In this document: piece by piece, positions 1 through 12,017 of the stretch
Layout of the letters: every line of letters begins with the position of its first letter
How positions within the stretch are numbered: position 1 is the stretch's first letter
Source of the DNA: Phenylobacterium sp.
GTDB taxonomy: Bacteria; Pseudomonadota; Alphaproteobacteria; Caulobacterales; Caulobacteraceae
Assembly (NCBI RefSeq): GCF_016793225.1
Contig: NZ_JAEUMN010000137.1
Location: 1 to 33,414, forward strand
Direction: 5' to 3'
DNA length: 33,414 nucleotides
Notes under the pieces: generated by a model
What the model saw: the letters and a program-made list of their open reading frames with translations, nothing else
Databases searched by the model: none
Told to the model about the DNA's origin: nothing
Made by a program: the position numbers and the translations under genes

Positions 1-485
1 TCCTGGGCCTTGCGGCGATAGTTCTGGTTGGGCGTCAGGAACAGGTTGCGGGCGAGCTGCTGGGTGATCGTCGACCCGCCGCGCAGGGGCCCGCCGCTGT
101 CCTTGTTGCGCATGTTGTAGATCTGGCTTCGGACGATGCCCCACGGGTTGAACCCGAAGTGCCAGTAGAACCAGCGGTCCTCGATGGCGATGAAGGCCTT
201 CGGCACGTGCGGCGGCAGGCGGTCGAGGTCGATCGGCGGCGCGTACTGGCTGCCCCGCACCGCGATCAGCCCGCCCGAGCGGTCGAGATAGCTCACCGAC
301 GGCTGGCGCTTCACGTCGTAAAGCTTGGAGGTGTCCGGCAGGTCCACGGCGAAGACCGCGAAGAAGGCCACCAGGAAGATCAGCCCCCACACGCCCAGCA
401 CGAGGGTCCAGTAGATCAGCCCCTGCAGGAACGTGCGCCTGGGGCGGGGCTCACGGCCACCGTCCGGCGACTGCGCATTGGCCAT
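1..485 (-). CDS. Class A penicillin-binding protein, N-terminal part (cut by window edge)
   Basis: Reading the minus strand from the ATG at 485 gives 161 codons that run off the window. Residues 1-18 are cytoplasmic and basic, about 19-48 form one membrane anchor, and the glycosyltransferase 51 domain follows. The GT51 signature around residues 101-111 (IEDRWFYWHFG) carries the catalytic Glu102. The second signature RGGSTITQQLARNLFL lies at about 135-150. The family polymerises lipid II into glycan strands in the periplasm, and class A members add a transpeptidase domain, which would lie outside this window. A monofunctional transglycosylase therefore cannot be excluded. A weak Shine-Dalgarno (AGGAAG) lies nine bases upstream of the ATG. 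Family assignment is firm; which PBP1 paralogue it is cannot be told. Confidence 0.9.
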   Translation of the reverse strand, partial: MANAQSPDGGREPRPRRTFLQGLIYWTLVLGVWGLIFLVAFFAVFAVDLPDTSKLYDVKRQPSVSYLDRSGGLIAVRGSQYAPPIDLDRLPPHVPKAFIAIEDRWFYWHFGFNPWGIVRSQIYNMRNKDSGGPLRGGSTITQQLARNLFLTPNQNYRRKAQ

Positions 486-841
486 TCGGAGTTTCTTCCT
501 AACCGCTCACGGGCCGTCCGGCCCTGCCTGGTGCCAAAGCCGACGGAACGCCCAACATGCTTGACGAGATATGAACGACTGCCCTCCAACCGCGGCCTTT
601 CGAAGGCGGCGGGGTGACCTTGCGTAACTTCCGGCGGCGCGATCGCAGACCGGCTCTGCATTCCCGCATAGCGACTGAGAACATTTTGCAGTTGCACCTG
701 CGATCTTAACACCGTTATCTTAGCAATGCTCAGTTCGACGCGCGCCGATGGGAGGGGATACCCGGAGGCGGCCAAGACGCGGCGGACCGGGCCGGTACTC
801 AAATCCTTGACGCCGCAACTCCCCGAACGCTGGAGGGCTCC
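486..841. other. Intergenic region with divergent 5' ends
   Basis: This 356-base gap separates the PBP gene (leftward) from the small secreted-protein gene (rightward). The open frames in it overlap each other and look like neither known proteins nor Caulobacterales coding sequence. It is locally more AT-rich at about 675-730, where a sigma-70-like promoter for the rightward gene can be drawn. I see no RNA gene, repeat or terminator here. Confidence 0.5.
692..720 (+). promoter_or_regulatory. Candidate sigma-70-type promoter for the secreted-protein gene
   Basis: TTGCAC at 692-697 and TTATCT at 715-720 are separated by 17 bases, close to the housekeeping consensus. They lie in the only AT-rich patch of the gap. 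The implied leader is about 115 bases. Seen by eye only, with no transcript evidence. Confidence 0.4.
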
Positions 842-1180
842 TTGAAGCTCCAATTCCTTGCGGCCTGCGCCGCGCTGACCACCCTCGCGGCCGGCCAGGC
901 CTTCGCCGCCGACGCGATCACCGCCAAGCTGGCCGCTCCGGTGGCCGAGAAGACCAAGTTCATCGCCGGCGGGGCGATGTTCAACTGCGAAGGCGACGCC
1001 TGCGTCGCGCTGGCTCCGACCTCGCAGACCTTCGCCGCCGCGACCTGCAAGACCATCGCCGACAAGGTGGGCGTCGTCGCCTCGTTCTCCGGCCGCAAGG
1101 CGCTGGACGAAGCCAAGCTCGCCAGCTGCAACGAGAAGGCCCTGGCCAAGGCCGGCGCCACCACGCTCGCCAAGCAGTAA
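842..1180 (+). CDS. Small secreted four-cysteine protein of unknown function
   Basis: The frame encodes 112 residues starting at TTG, chosen because GGAGGG lies at 832-837, four bases upstream, and because the frame then opens directly with a classic Sec signal peptide (MKLQF, a hydrophobic core, cleavage after QAFA near residue 22). The mature protein of about 90 residues has four cysteines (49, 54, 69, 96), consistent with two disulfides in the periplasm. It has no enzymatic motif I recognise. Its C-terminal half is rich in Ala and Lys. It is monocistronic: a possible promoter lies upstream and a strong terminator follows 44 bases after the stop. I believe similar proteins occur in other Caulobacterales, but that is from memory and no function is known to me. 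Confidence 0.8.
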   Translation: MKLQFLAACAALTTLAAGQAFAADAITAKLAAPVAEKTKFIAGGAMFNCEGDACVALAPTSQTFAAATCKTIADKVGVVASFSGRKALDEAKLASCNEKALAKAGATTLAKQ

Positions 1181-1224
1181 GGCCGCAGACTCCCAGCAGC
1201 TCCCCAGTCGAGCTTCTGTCGCCT

Positions 1225-1260
1225 GGCCCGCCGGCTCCCAGCCGGCGGGCCTTTTCTTTT
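1225..1260 (+). terminator. Intrinsic terminator after the small secreted protein
   Basis: GGCCCGCCGGC (1225-1235) pairs perfectly over 11 bases with GCCGGCGGGCC (1241-1251) around a five-base loop. The T-rich tract TTTTCTTTT follows at 1252-1260. It isolates the upstream gene from the ATP synthase operon. Confidence 0.9.
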
Positions 1261-1297
1261 GCTGAACTTCCCTTACGTCGCACCCGGTCCCACTCGG

Positions 1298-1326
1298 TTG
1301 CGACGCACAACGGCGCGTGCTAGTAG
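1298..1326 (+). promoter_or_regulatory. Candidate promoter of the ATP synthase operon
   Basis: TTGCGACG at 1298-1305, then a 13-base gap, then GCTAGTAG at 1319-1326. This resembles the Caulobacter housekeeping promoter pattern (TTGACGS, 10-14 bases, GCTANAWC). It sits between the upstream terminator and atpH and implies a leader of roughly 125 bases. Pattern match by eye only. Confidence 0.45.
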
Positions 1327-1456
1327 GCGCGCGGCTTTGGGCCGGGGGTCGAAGACGACCTGTTGGTCTATGTGCTTTTCTCGAGCGCTTTCAAGCCTTT
1401 AGCCGCAGCGGACCGGTCCGCTTGCGGCGCGCGACATACGACCCGGGCGGACAGTA

Positions 1457-3549
<2,093 letters not shown>

Positions 3550-3558
3550 GCAAGACGG

Positions 3559-4191
3559 ATGGCCGCGGATCAACCCAAAGCGCTGGGCGCCTGGTCGGGC
3601 GAGTTCGGCGATCGGTACACGGAGCGCAATGTCGCTTCGGCCGACGCCGTCCGCGGCCGCGCGCGCGTCTGGGGCGAGGTGTTCCGCAAGATCGTCGGCG
3701 ACATGCCGGCGAGCGCCATCGAGATCGGTCCGAACCTCGGGCTGAACCTGCGCGGCATCCGGGCGCTCTCCGGCATGGAGCTGTGGGGCATCGAGCCCAA
3801 CCCGGCGGCGCGCGAGCGTCTGGTCGACGACGGCGTCCTGCCGGCCGACCGCGTGGTCGCGGGCTTCGGCCACGAGATCCCGCTGGCGGACGGGGCGGTG
3901 GAGCTCGCCTTCACCTGCGGCGTGCTCATCCACGTCGATCCCAGCCTGCTGGACCGGACGATGCGCGAGATCCACCGCGTCTCGTCCAAGTATGTCTTCT
4001 GCGCGGAGTACTTCTCGCCGAAGGCCGAGACCATTCCGTACCGTGGCGAAACCGATCTTCTCTTCAAGAACGACTTCGGGTCGCTCTACCTCGACAATTT
4101 CCCCGACCTCGTGCTCGTCGACTACGGGTTCTTCTGGCGAAGGACGACCGTGATGGACGACACCACCTGGTGGCTCTTCAGGAAGGCTTGA
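3559..4191 (+). CDS. SAM-dependent methyltransferase, pseudaminic-acid-associated type, inside the atp operon
   Basis: The 210-residue protein begins with a stretch (WSGEFGDRYTERN, 12-24) typical of the methylases associated with pseudaminic acid biosynthesis. It then has a class I Rossmann methyltransferase core. Motif I is AIEIGPNLGLNL at 53-64, the acidic ribose-binding end of beta 2 is WGIEPN (76-81), and the motif IV region is FTCGVLIHVDP (118-128), followed by helix and ending TWWLFRKA. Family members sit in flagellin or surface-sugar loci and are thought to methylate a sugar or its carrier; the substrate is unproven. Here it starts nine bases after atpA and ends six bases before atpG on the same strand, so it must be co-transcribed with F1 genes. 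No sugar genes are nearby. Family assignment is good; its role here is unknown. Confidence 0.85.
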   Translation: MAADQPKALGAWSGEFGDRYTERNVASADAVRGRARVWGEVFRKIVGDMPASAIEIGPNLGLNLRGIRALSGMELWGIEPNPAARERLVDDGVLPADRVVAGFGHEIPLADGAVELAFTCGVLIHVDPSLLDRTMREIHRVSSKYVFCAEYFSPKAETIPYRGETDLLFKNDFGSLYLDNFPDLVLVDYGFFWRRTTVMDDTTWWLFRKA

Positions 4192-4197
4192 CGGCGT

Positions 4198-6622
<2,425 letters not shown>

Positions 6623-6889
6623 GTGGCCGGCGCGAAACTCAACTTCTCCCTGGTGTCCCCGGAGCGCGAACTGTTCTCCGGGCTGGTGGACCAGGTGGAC
6701 GCGCCGGGCTCCGAAGGCGACTTCGGGGTCCTGGCCGGCCACGCGCCCTTCATGACCGCGCTGAAGGAAGGTCCCGTGCGGGTCCACAACGACGGCCGGG
6801 TGACCACCTACGAGGTTCGCGGCGGCTTCGCCGACGTGACGCCCGAGGGGCTGACCATCCTGGCGGAGCATGCCCAGGAAGCAGCCTGA
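6623..6889 (+). CDS. atpC: ATP synthase F1 subunit epsilon, short form
   Basis: GTG at 6623 immediately follows the atpD stop (no gap), so the two are probably translationally coupled. The 88 residues cover the N-terminal beta-sandwich of epsilon: FSLVSPERELFSG, then VDQVDAPGSEGDFGVLAGHAPFMTALKEG, then VRGGFADVTPEGLTILAEHA. The C-terminal helical hairpin, which in many bacteria extends into F1 and inhibits ATP hydrolysis, is absent; typical epsilon is about 130-140 residues. Short epsilon subunits are known in some alphaproteobacteria, where a separate zeta protein acts as inhibitor. The frame ends with a normal TGA and shows no sign of frameshift. It is the last gene of the operon; no clear terminator follows. 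Confidence 0.93.
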   Translation: MAGAKLNFSLVSPERELFSGLVDQVDAPGSEGDFGVLAGHAPFMTALKEGPVRVHNDGRVTTYEVRGGFADVTPEGLTILAEHAQEAA

Positions 6890-6989
6890 TCACGGTTGAT
6901 TTGACTGCCGTAAATTGGCCGTCTTCAGGCCTTGCATAGGGCGTGATGACCACGTTTCATGCCCGGGCTAATCAGGGGTTTAGAGACAG

Positions 6990-7664
6990 ATGCGCCTCGC
7001 CATTTCCAGCCTGATCCTCGCCGCCGGCCTCGCGGGCGCCGCCCACGGCCAGGACCCTGCGGCCCAGCCGGCCCCGCCTCCGGCGGCCCCTGCGCCGGCC
7101 GAAGCGGCGGCCCAGCCGGCGGCGCCGTCGGCGGCCCCGGCCCCCACGGTGGAGGCGCCTCCGGCGCCCGCCCCGACCCTGCCCACGTCGGGCCCCGGCT
7201 TCGACGCCATCCAGGTCATCGAGAAGATCTGCGTGCCCGTGGTGCGCGGTCAGTCGCTGGACGTCGTGGCCAAGGCCAACGGCTTCAAGATGAACCGGCG
7301 CGAGCAGACCTGGACCCGGCAGTTCAACGCGGACAACAAGGCGTCGCAGGTCATCGTCTTCCCGACGGGCTCCAACAAGACGGTCTGCAACGTCGAGCTT
7401 CGCTACGCCATGGGCTCGGACACCGACATCGCCAAGGCGCTGAACGTCTGGGCGTTCGTCCAGCAGCCGCCGCTCGACCCGACCGCGAACTACACCCAGC
7501 CGCAGGACCCGGACGGCCTGAAGCGCGTCCGCCGTTCGTGGGAATACCTCGAGCAGGGCCGCTCGATCGGCCTGAACTACTCGACCGTCCGCAAGCCTGA
7601 CGACACCCCGCTGTCGGCCAAGTACGACACGGGCACGATGCAGTACCAGGAGCGCACGCTCTAG
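6990..7664 (+). CDS. Secreted protein with Pro/Ala-rich linker, function unknown
   Basis: The 224-residue product has a Sec signal peptide (MRLAISSLILAAGLAGAAHG, cleavage near residue 20), then a low-complexity Pro/Ala region to about residue 68. A soluble domain to the end follows. The domain begins FDAIQVIEKICVPVVRGQ and has two cysteines (ICVP and VCNVE), which may form a disulfide. It has no catalytic motif I recognise. The linker suggests a periplasmic or outer-membrane-associated domain held away from the N-terminus. It lies 100 bases after atpC on the same strand; a TTGACT hexamer at 6901-6906 could be part of its own promoter. I recall similar Caulobacterales hypotheticals, but assign no function. 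Confidence 0.75.
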   Translation: MRLAISSLILAAGLAGAAHGQDPAAQPAPPPAAPAPAEAAAQPAAPSAAPAPTVEAPPAPAPTLPTSGPGFDAIQVIEKICVPVVRGQSLDVVAKANGFKMNRREQTWTRQFNADNKASQVIVFPTGSNKTVCNVELRYAMGSDTDIAKALNVWAFVQQPPLDPTANYTQPQDPDGLKRVRRSWEYLEQGRSIGLNYSTVRKPDDTPLSAKYDTGTMQYQERTL

Positions 7665-7681
7665 CGGGCGGCTTCCTCGAA

Positions 7682-7756
7682 GCGGGGCCACGTCCCCGCC
7701 GCCGCTGGCGGCGCTTCAAGTCCGGGACGGCCCGGCCCTTTGAAAGGAGGGCCGGC
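7682..7756 (+). promoter_or_regulatory. Candidate guanidine-II (mini-ykkC) riboswitch with SD-sequestering alternative stem
   Basis: Hairpin 2 is CCGGG-ACGG-CCCGG at 7722-7735, exactly an ACGR tetraloop on a GC stem. Hairpin 1 is GCGGGG / CCCCGC (7682-7687 with 7694-7699) around CCACGT, so it has ACG in the loop but is not a perfect ACGR tetraloop. Guanidine-II riboswitches consist of two small ACGR hairpins before SMR exporter genes, which is the context here. In addition CCGGCCC (7732-7738) can pair with GGGCCGG (7749-7755), covering part of the Shine-Dalgarno AAGGAGG (7744-7750). That stem shares bases 7732-7735 with hairpin 2, so the two are mutually exclusive, as expected of a translational ON switch. 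Hairpin 1 is the weak point. Confidence 0.5.
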
Positions 7757-8077
7757 ATGGCCTGGATGATGCTCTTCGTCGCCGGACTGCTCGAGGTGGT
7801 CTGGGCTTACTTCATGAAGCAGTCGGAGGGCTTCTCGCGCCTGACGCCGACGCTCATCACCTTCGTGACCATGTTCGCCAGCTTCGGGCTGCTCGCCGCC
7901 GCCATGCGCACGCTGCCGCTCAGCGTGTCCTACATGGCCTGGACGGGCATCGGCGCGGTGGGCGCCTTCCTGGTCGGCGTCTTCGTGCTGGGCGAGGCCG
8001 CCTCGCCGGGGCGGATCGGCGCCGCGGCCCTGATCGTCAGCGGCCTCGTGCTGATGCGCCTGTCGAGCCCCGCCTGA
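7757..8077 (+). CDS. sugE: SMR-family exporter, Gdx/SugE type (probable guanidinium exporter)
   Basis: The 106-residue protein has four transmembrane segments filling almost the whole chain, the standard SMR size. The conserved membrane glutamate is Glu13 (GLLEVVWAY), which binds substrate and protons in this family. The stretch LSVSYMAWTGIGAVGAFLVGVF is typical of the Gdx/SugE branch rather than EmrE. Gdx proteins exchange guanidinium for protons across the inner membrane as dual-topology dimers. The ATG is placed by AAGGAGG six bases upstream. The leader carries a candidate guanidine-II riboswitch, which supports the guanidinium rather than the drug role. Its 3' end overlaps the convergent hydrolase gene by 41 bases. 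Confidence 0.88.
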   Translation: MAWMMLFVAGLLEVVWAYFMKQSEGFSRLTPTLITFVTMFASFGLLAAAMRTLPLSVSYMAWTGIGAVGAFLVGVFVLGEAASPGRIGAAALIVSGLVLMRLSSPA

Positions 8078-8825
8078 CGTCTTCGCCCAGGGCGGCGTCC
8101 AGCCACGCGACGACCGTTCCGGCGACCTCTTCCCAACCCTCCTCGCGGACCAGCCAGTGGCTCATGCCGGGCAAGGTCTGGAACTGCGCGCCGATGCGCT
8201 CGGCCGTCTGCCGGACGGTCGCCGCCGGGTGCACCACGTCGCGGTCTCCCACCAGGGCCAGCGTGCGGCAGGGCAGGGGACCCAGCCCCACGCTGGTGGT
8301 CATGAACGGATCCATCCACCAGTTCAGCACCTCGCGCAGGGCCCGGCTGCTCTCGGGCCGCAACCGTTCCAGGATCGGGCGGCGGGCGCCCTTGGGAACG
8401 CGGTCCAGGCTGTGGTGGCGCATCAGGTGCCGATCCGGCGTGACGCTGCCCGAGAAGAACGGGTCCAGCACCTGGACGCCGAACGCGGTGATCGCCTCCT
8501 CGAGGCTGGAGCCCGGGACGCCCCAGGGCGGGGACGGGGCCAGCAGCGCCATGGCGCTCGGCTGCACCTGGCGCGCCGCGAGCTGGCAGACGAGCCCGCC
8601 CATGGAGTGGCCCAGCAGGACCGGCCGCTCGGGCAGCGCCTCGCAGAGCCTCGCCACCGAACGGGCGTAGTCGCGCATCGACAGCCCGGCGGGCGAGGCG
8701 CCCGGCTCGTGGCCCGGAAGGTCGGGGGCCAGCACCGTCCAACCCCGCGCCTCGAACGGCGCGCGGAACGACTCGAAGGCCCAGCCGCCGCAGAAGGCGC
8801 CGTGCACCATGACGACTGTGGGCAT
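8037..8825 (-). CDS. Alpha/beta-fold hydrolase
   Basis: The product is 262 residues from the ATG at 8825, which is preceded by GGGAGGA. Earlier in-frame codons give no plausible N-terminus. It begins MPTVVMVHGAFCGGWAFES, with the HG oxyanion motif, and the nucleophile elbow GHSMGG places Ser74. Asp follows in VGDRDVVHP and His in GMSHWLVREE, completing the triad in the usual order. It has no signal peptide, so it is cytoplasmic. It resembles the small esterase/hydrolase branch that includes plant methylesterase-like enzymes, but the substrate cannot be read from sequence. It is the last gene of the leftward run and its end overlaps the convergent sugE gene by 41 bases. Confidence 0.88.
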   Translation of the reverse strand: MPTVVMVHGAFCGGWAFESFRAPFEARGWTVLAPDLPGHEPGASPAGLSMRDYARSVARLCEALPERPVLLGHSMGGLVCQLAARQVQPSAMALLAPSPPWGVPGSSLEEAITAFGVQVLDPFFSGSVTPDRHLMRHHSLDRVPKGARRPILERLRPESSRALREVLNWWMDPFMTTSVGLGPLPCRTLALVGDRDVVHPAATVRQTAERIGAQFQTLPGMSHWLVREEGWEEVAGTVVAWLDAALGEDVRRGSTGASARGR

Positions 8826-8884
8826 CTGTCCTCCCCCGGCCCAACAGGCAGTGTAGACCGATGTTCCCCCTTCGCCTGCAGAAT

Positions 8885-9379
8885 TCAGGCCACCGGGCCG
8901 CCCCGGGCCGCGAACGGGGCGAAGGCCGTCGCGACGGCCTCGTACGCTGCGCGCTTGAAGGGCACGACCAGCGCGGGAGCTTCGGCGAGATAGCCCCAGC
9001 GCCAGGCGTCGAACTCGGCCGGCGTGTGCGCCGCGAGGTCGAATTCCGCCTCCTTGCCGTCGAAACGGAGCGCGAACCACACCTGCCGCTGGCCCTTCCA
9101 GCCGCGCGCCAGCTCGGCCCGCACGAGCGGCGGGTAGTCGTAGGTGAGCCAGCCGTCGGTGCGGGCGAGGTAGGTGGTGGACGTGACGCCGGTCTCCTCC
9201 GCCAGCTCGCGGCGCGCGGCGTCCTCGAGGTCCTCGCCGTCGTCGACCCCGCCCTGGGGGAACTGCCAGCAGTACGGACCGTCGGTCTTGGCGCGCTTGC
9301 CCAGCCAGACCCGTCCGTCGGGGTGGAACAGCACGACGCCCACGTTCGGGCGATAGAGCGACAGGTCGGCGGCGGTCAT
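8885..9379 (-). CDS. rppH: RNA pyrophosphohydrolase (Nudix)
   Basis: The 164-residue protein starts at the ATG at 9379 ([19 protein letters not shown]). The Nudix box runs from Gly43 to Val65 with E49, R57, E58, E61, E62 and G64 all present. Upstream of it is the RppH-like WLGKR and WQFPQGG, and later [14 protein letters not shown], all typical of RppH. The enzyme removes pyrophosphate from the 5' end of mRNA and starts RNase E-dependent decay. It lies 16 bases downstream of the divergent deacetylase gene in the same direction, an arrangement I associate with other alphaproteobacteria (ctpA, deacetylase, rppH). Confidence 0.92.
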   Translation of the reverse strand: MTAADLSLYRPNVGVVLFHPDGRVWLGKRAKTDGPYCWQFPQGGVDDGEDLEDAARRELAEETGVTSTTYLARTDGWLTYDYPPLVRAELARGWKGQRQVWFALRFDGKEAEFDLAAHTPAEFDAWRWGYLAEAPALVVPFKRAAYEAVATAFAPFAARGGPVA

Positions 9380-9395
9380 GGGCGGTCTTGGCGCG

Positions 9396-10508
9396 TCAGC
9401 GCCTGACGGTGAGGGCGCTGGCCGGGGCCAGCTGATAGCCCCTCTGTTCCACCTCGACGGCCCAGGATGCAACCTTCTCCAGCGTCACCGGATAGGCGAA
9501 GCCCGAGCCCAGGGCCTGGCCGCGCTGCAGCGCGCCGGCCTCCAGGGCCGCGAGCTGACCGTCGATGGCCGGGCCCGACAGCTTGTCGTCGATCACCCGC
9601 TCGGCCGTCGCCCGCGGCATGCCGCCGCCGCGACGGGCCGCCGAGCCGTCGTCGATGAACGCCAGGCCCCGGGCCTTCAAGGAGCTGGCGAAGGCGTTGT
9701 AAGCGGGGTCGGTGGCGAGGAACCGCGAGCCCAGGTAGTTGGTCAGGCCGAAGTAGCCGGTGGCGCGGCTCAGGATCCACTCCAGCCGCTTGACCGTCTC
9801 GGGCGGCTGGCCTGTGGCCATCAGGGTGTAGGGCCCGGCGTCGTTCTCCGGGAAGTCGATCGGCTCCATGGGCGCCTCGATCAGCACCTCGTGGCCGCGG
9901 GCTCGGGCCATGTCGATCCAGCCCTGCAGCCCCTCGGCGTAGATGCTGAAGGAGAGGGTGATCTCGGGCGGGAGCGCCTCGATGGCCTGGCGCGTGCGTG
10001 AGGCGTTGAGCCCCAGGCCGCCGATGACGAGCGACACCTTGGGTCGGCCGTTCGCCTTGAACGGCCGCGCATAGGCTTCCGCCGGCGTGCGCCCGTCCTG
10101 GGCGATGATCGGCAGGGGCCCGCTGGGCCCTGGCGCGTAGAAGCCCGCGAGGGGCGCGGGGGGCAGGCCGGCTCCGGCGAAGGGGATCGCGGCCGGCGCG
10201 CGGGACCGTGCGGCCGGGGCGCCGGGGGCGAGGGGGCGCTCGGAGAGCCGGACGACGTCGTGATAGGTGTGCGGGCCGCCGCGCGCGGGCTTCAGCGCCT
10301 CGCGCCAGCCCGGCGGCGCATGGCTCGCGTCGAGCGGCACCCGCACGCTGAGGCCGTTGTCGCCAAAGGGGCCCAGAAGGTTCACCAGCGCGACCACGCA
10401 GCCGGCGAAGAGCAGGCCTGCGCCCGCCAGCCGGACCGCGGGACGGGCGAGCAGGCCGCGGACGTCGATCTGCGGCGCCTTCAGTTTCGGAAGCGCGATG
10501 CTGGCCAC
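9396..10508 (-). CDS. Divergent polysaccharide deacetylase (YibQ/DUF610-like), membrane-anchored
   Basis: The 370-residue protein starts with GTG at 10508, with GAGGAG eleven bases upstream. Residues about 25-45 form one N-terminal membrane segment ([21 protein letters not shown]), so most of the chain is periplasmic. After a Pro-rich, poorly conserved linker, the domain starts at [32 protein letters not shown] and continues with [11 protein letters not shown] and [15 protein letters not shown]. These are hallmarks of the divergent deacetylase family, whose metal-binding residues differ from classical NodB enzymes. The substrate is unknown; the family often sits beside EnvC-like and CtpA genes, as here, which suggests peptidoglycan or envelope work. 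Confidence 0.88.
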   Translation of the reverse strand: MASIALPKLKAPQIDVRGLLARPAVRLAGAGLLFAGCVVALVNLLGPFGDNGLSVRVPLDASHAPPGWREALKPARGGPHTYHDVVRLSERPLAPGAPAARSRAPAAIPFAGAGLPPAPLAGFYAPGPSGPLPIIAQDGRTPAEAYARPFKANGRPKVSLVIGGLGLNASRTRQAIEALPPEITLSFSIYAEGLQGWIDMARARGHEVLIEAPMEPIDFPENDAGPYTLMATGQPPETVKRLEWILSRATGYFGLTNYLGSRFLATDPAYNAFASSLKARGLAFIDDGSAARRGGGMPRATAERVIDDKLSGPAIDGQLAALEAGALQRGQALGSGFAYPVTLEKVASWAVEVEQRGYQLAPASALTVRR

Positions 10509-10550
10509 GGCGGGGAGGTCTCCTCGACCTACCGTGGCGCAACATGGTTA

Positions 10551-10598
10551 ACGCCGGCTTGCCTCGCGAAGCGGGGCGGCCCGGCGGACCGCCCGGCG
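10551..10598. repeat. GC-rich inverted repeat between ctpA and the deacetylase gene
   Basis: ACGCCGG at 10551-10557 pairs with CCGGCGT at 10592-10598, and an inner hairpin GCCTCGC/GCGGGGC (10561-10577) lies between. It could slow or partly end ctpA transcription on the minus strand, but there is no T tract, so I do not call it a terminator. Confidence 0.35.
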
Positions 10599-10603
10599 TC
10601 AGC

Positions 10604-11995
10604 CTACTTCTGCGTGGTCTGCGGCGGCTTCACCTCGGCCACCTTGGCCTTCGAGACGATCTCGGCCAGGCGGGCGGTGGGCTTCGGCAGCTTGGGCGTC
10701 GCGGCCACCGAGCCGAACTTCAGGACATCGACCGCGCGGGCGATCTGGAAGTCCTTTTTCTCGTCGAAGCCTTCCGGCGGCGCCTCGGCGGGCTCGTGAG
10801 CCCCCTTGCGGACCTTGCCTTCGTCGGCGTTCAGCGCGTTGCGGAACGACGCCTCCGAGAACTGGTAGGCGCGATTGGCGATGATCTGCGCCTCTTCGCG
10901 GCTGGAGGCGACCTCCAGGTCCGGCGTGATGCCGGTCCGCTGGATCGAGCGGCCGCTCGGGGTGTAGTACCGCGCCGTCGTCAGCTTCAGCGCCCCGTCG
11001 ATGCCGCCGCGCAGCGGGATGACGGTCTGCACCGAGCCCTTGCCGAAGCTGGTCAGGCCCACGAGCTCCGCCCGCTTGCGGTCCTGCAGGGCGCCGGCCA
11101 CGATCTCGGCTGCCGAGGCCGAGCCCGAGTTGATCAGCACCACGATCGGCATGCCGCTGGCGATGTCGCCGGGGCGGGCGTTATAGCGCTCGACATCGCG
11201 GGCGTCGCGCCCGCGCTGGGAAACGATCTCGCCCCCTTCCAGGAACAGGTCCGAGACGCCCACGGCCTGGTCGAGCAGGCCGCCGGGGTTGTTGCGCAGG
11301 TCGAGGATCAGGCCCTTGGCCTTCGGGTTCTTGCCGCGGATCTCGGCGAAGGCGGCTTCGGCCTCGTCGGTCGTCTTCTCGTTGAAGCTGCCGATCCGCA
11401 GGACGATGTTGTCGCCCTCGAGCCGGGCCGTCACGTTCTTCGGCTTGATGACCTCGCGGACCAGCTTCACGTCGAACGGGTCCGACTTCTCGCGCGCGAT
11501 CGTCAGCGACACGGTCTCGCCGGGCTTGCCGCGCATCTGCTTCACCGCCTCGGTGACGGTCAGGCCCAGCACGCTCTCGCCGTTCACGGCGGTGATGTAG
11601 TCGCCGGCCTTGATGCCGGCCCGGGCGGCGGGCGTGCCGTCCATCGGCGAGATGACCTTCACCACGCCGTCTTCGCTGGTGACCTCGATGCCCAGGCCGC
11701 CGTACTCGCCGCGCGTCTGGTCGCGCATGTCGTCGAAGTCTTCCGGATCCAGGTAGCCCGAGTGCGGGTCGAGGCTGGTCAGCATGCCGTCGATGGCCGC
11801 CTGGATCAGCTTCGTGTCGTCGACCTCGGTGACGTACTGGTTCTCCACCGTGTTCAGCACATCGCCGAACAAGCCGAGCATCCGATAGGTCTTCGCGCGG
11901 GGCTGGGCCGAGGCCAGCGCCTGCTGGCTCACGTAGGCCATGGATCCGGCGCCGAGCACGAACGCCGAGGCGCCGATCAGGAGATACTTCTTCAT
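10604..11995 (-). CDS. ctpA: S41 family C-terminal processing peptidase
   Basis: The 463-residue product starts at the ATG at 11995, which opens on a signal sequence or anchor (MKKYLLIGASAFVLGAGSMAYVSQQ). A helical N-terminal region contains LDPHSGYLDPEDF (75-87). A PDZ domain follows at about 98-175, with GGLGIEV and AARAGIKAGDYITAVNG. The protease core has LRNNPGGLL (233-241), the nucleophile region INSGSASAAEIV (289-299) and the general-base Lys319 in SFGKGSVQT. These enzymes cleave C-termini of periplasmic proteins, often peptidoglycan hydrolases. The next gene upstream is an EnvC-like LytM factor, fitting that role. A 16-base perfect palindrome lies 22 bases upstream of the start. Confidence 0.95.
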   Translation of the reverse strand: MKKYLLIGASAFVLGAGSMAYVSQQALASAQPRAKTYRMLGLFGDVLNTVENQYVTEVDDTKLIQAAIDGMLTSLDPHSGYLDPEDFDDMRDQTRGEYGGLGIEVTSEDGVVKVISPMDGTPAARAGIKAGDYITAVNGESVLGLTVTEAVKQMRGKPGETVSLTIAREKSDPFDVKLVREVIKPKNVTARLEGDNIVLRIGSFNEKTTDEAEAAFAEIRGKNPKAKGLILDLRNNPGGLLDQAVGVSDLFLEGGEIVSQRGRDARDVERYNARPGDIASGMPIVVLINSGSASAAEIVAGALQDRKRAELVGLTSFGKGSVQTVIPLRGGIDGALKLTTARYYTPSGRSIQRTGITPDLEVASSREEAQIIANRAYQFSEASFRNALNADEGKVRKGAHEPAEAPPEGFDEKKDFQIARAVDVLKFGSVAATPKLPKPTARLAEIVSKAKVAEVKPPQTTQK

Positions 11996-12017
11996 AGCCT
12001 GGCTCAGACTCCCTTTG

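Noticed and set aside
8825-9080. Longer N-terminus for the alpha/beta hydrolase at 8037-8825
   Set aside because: The extension overlaps the 3' part of rppH on the same strand and has no similarity; GGGAGGA precedes the ATG at 8825.
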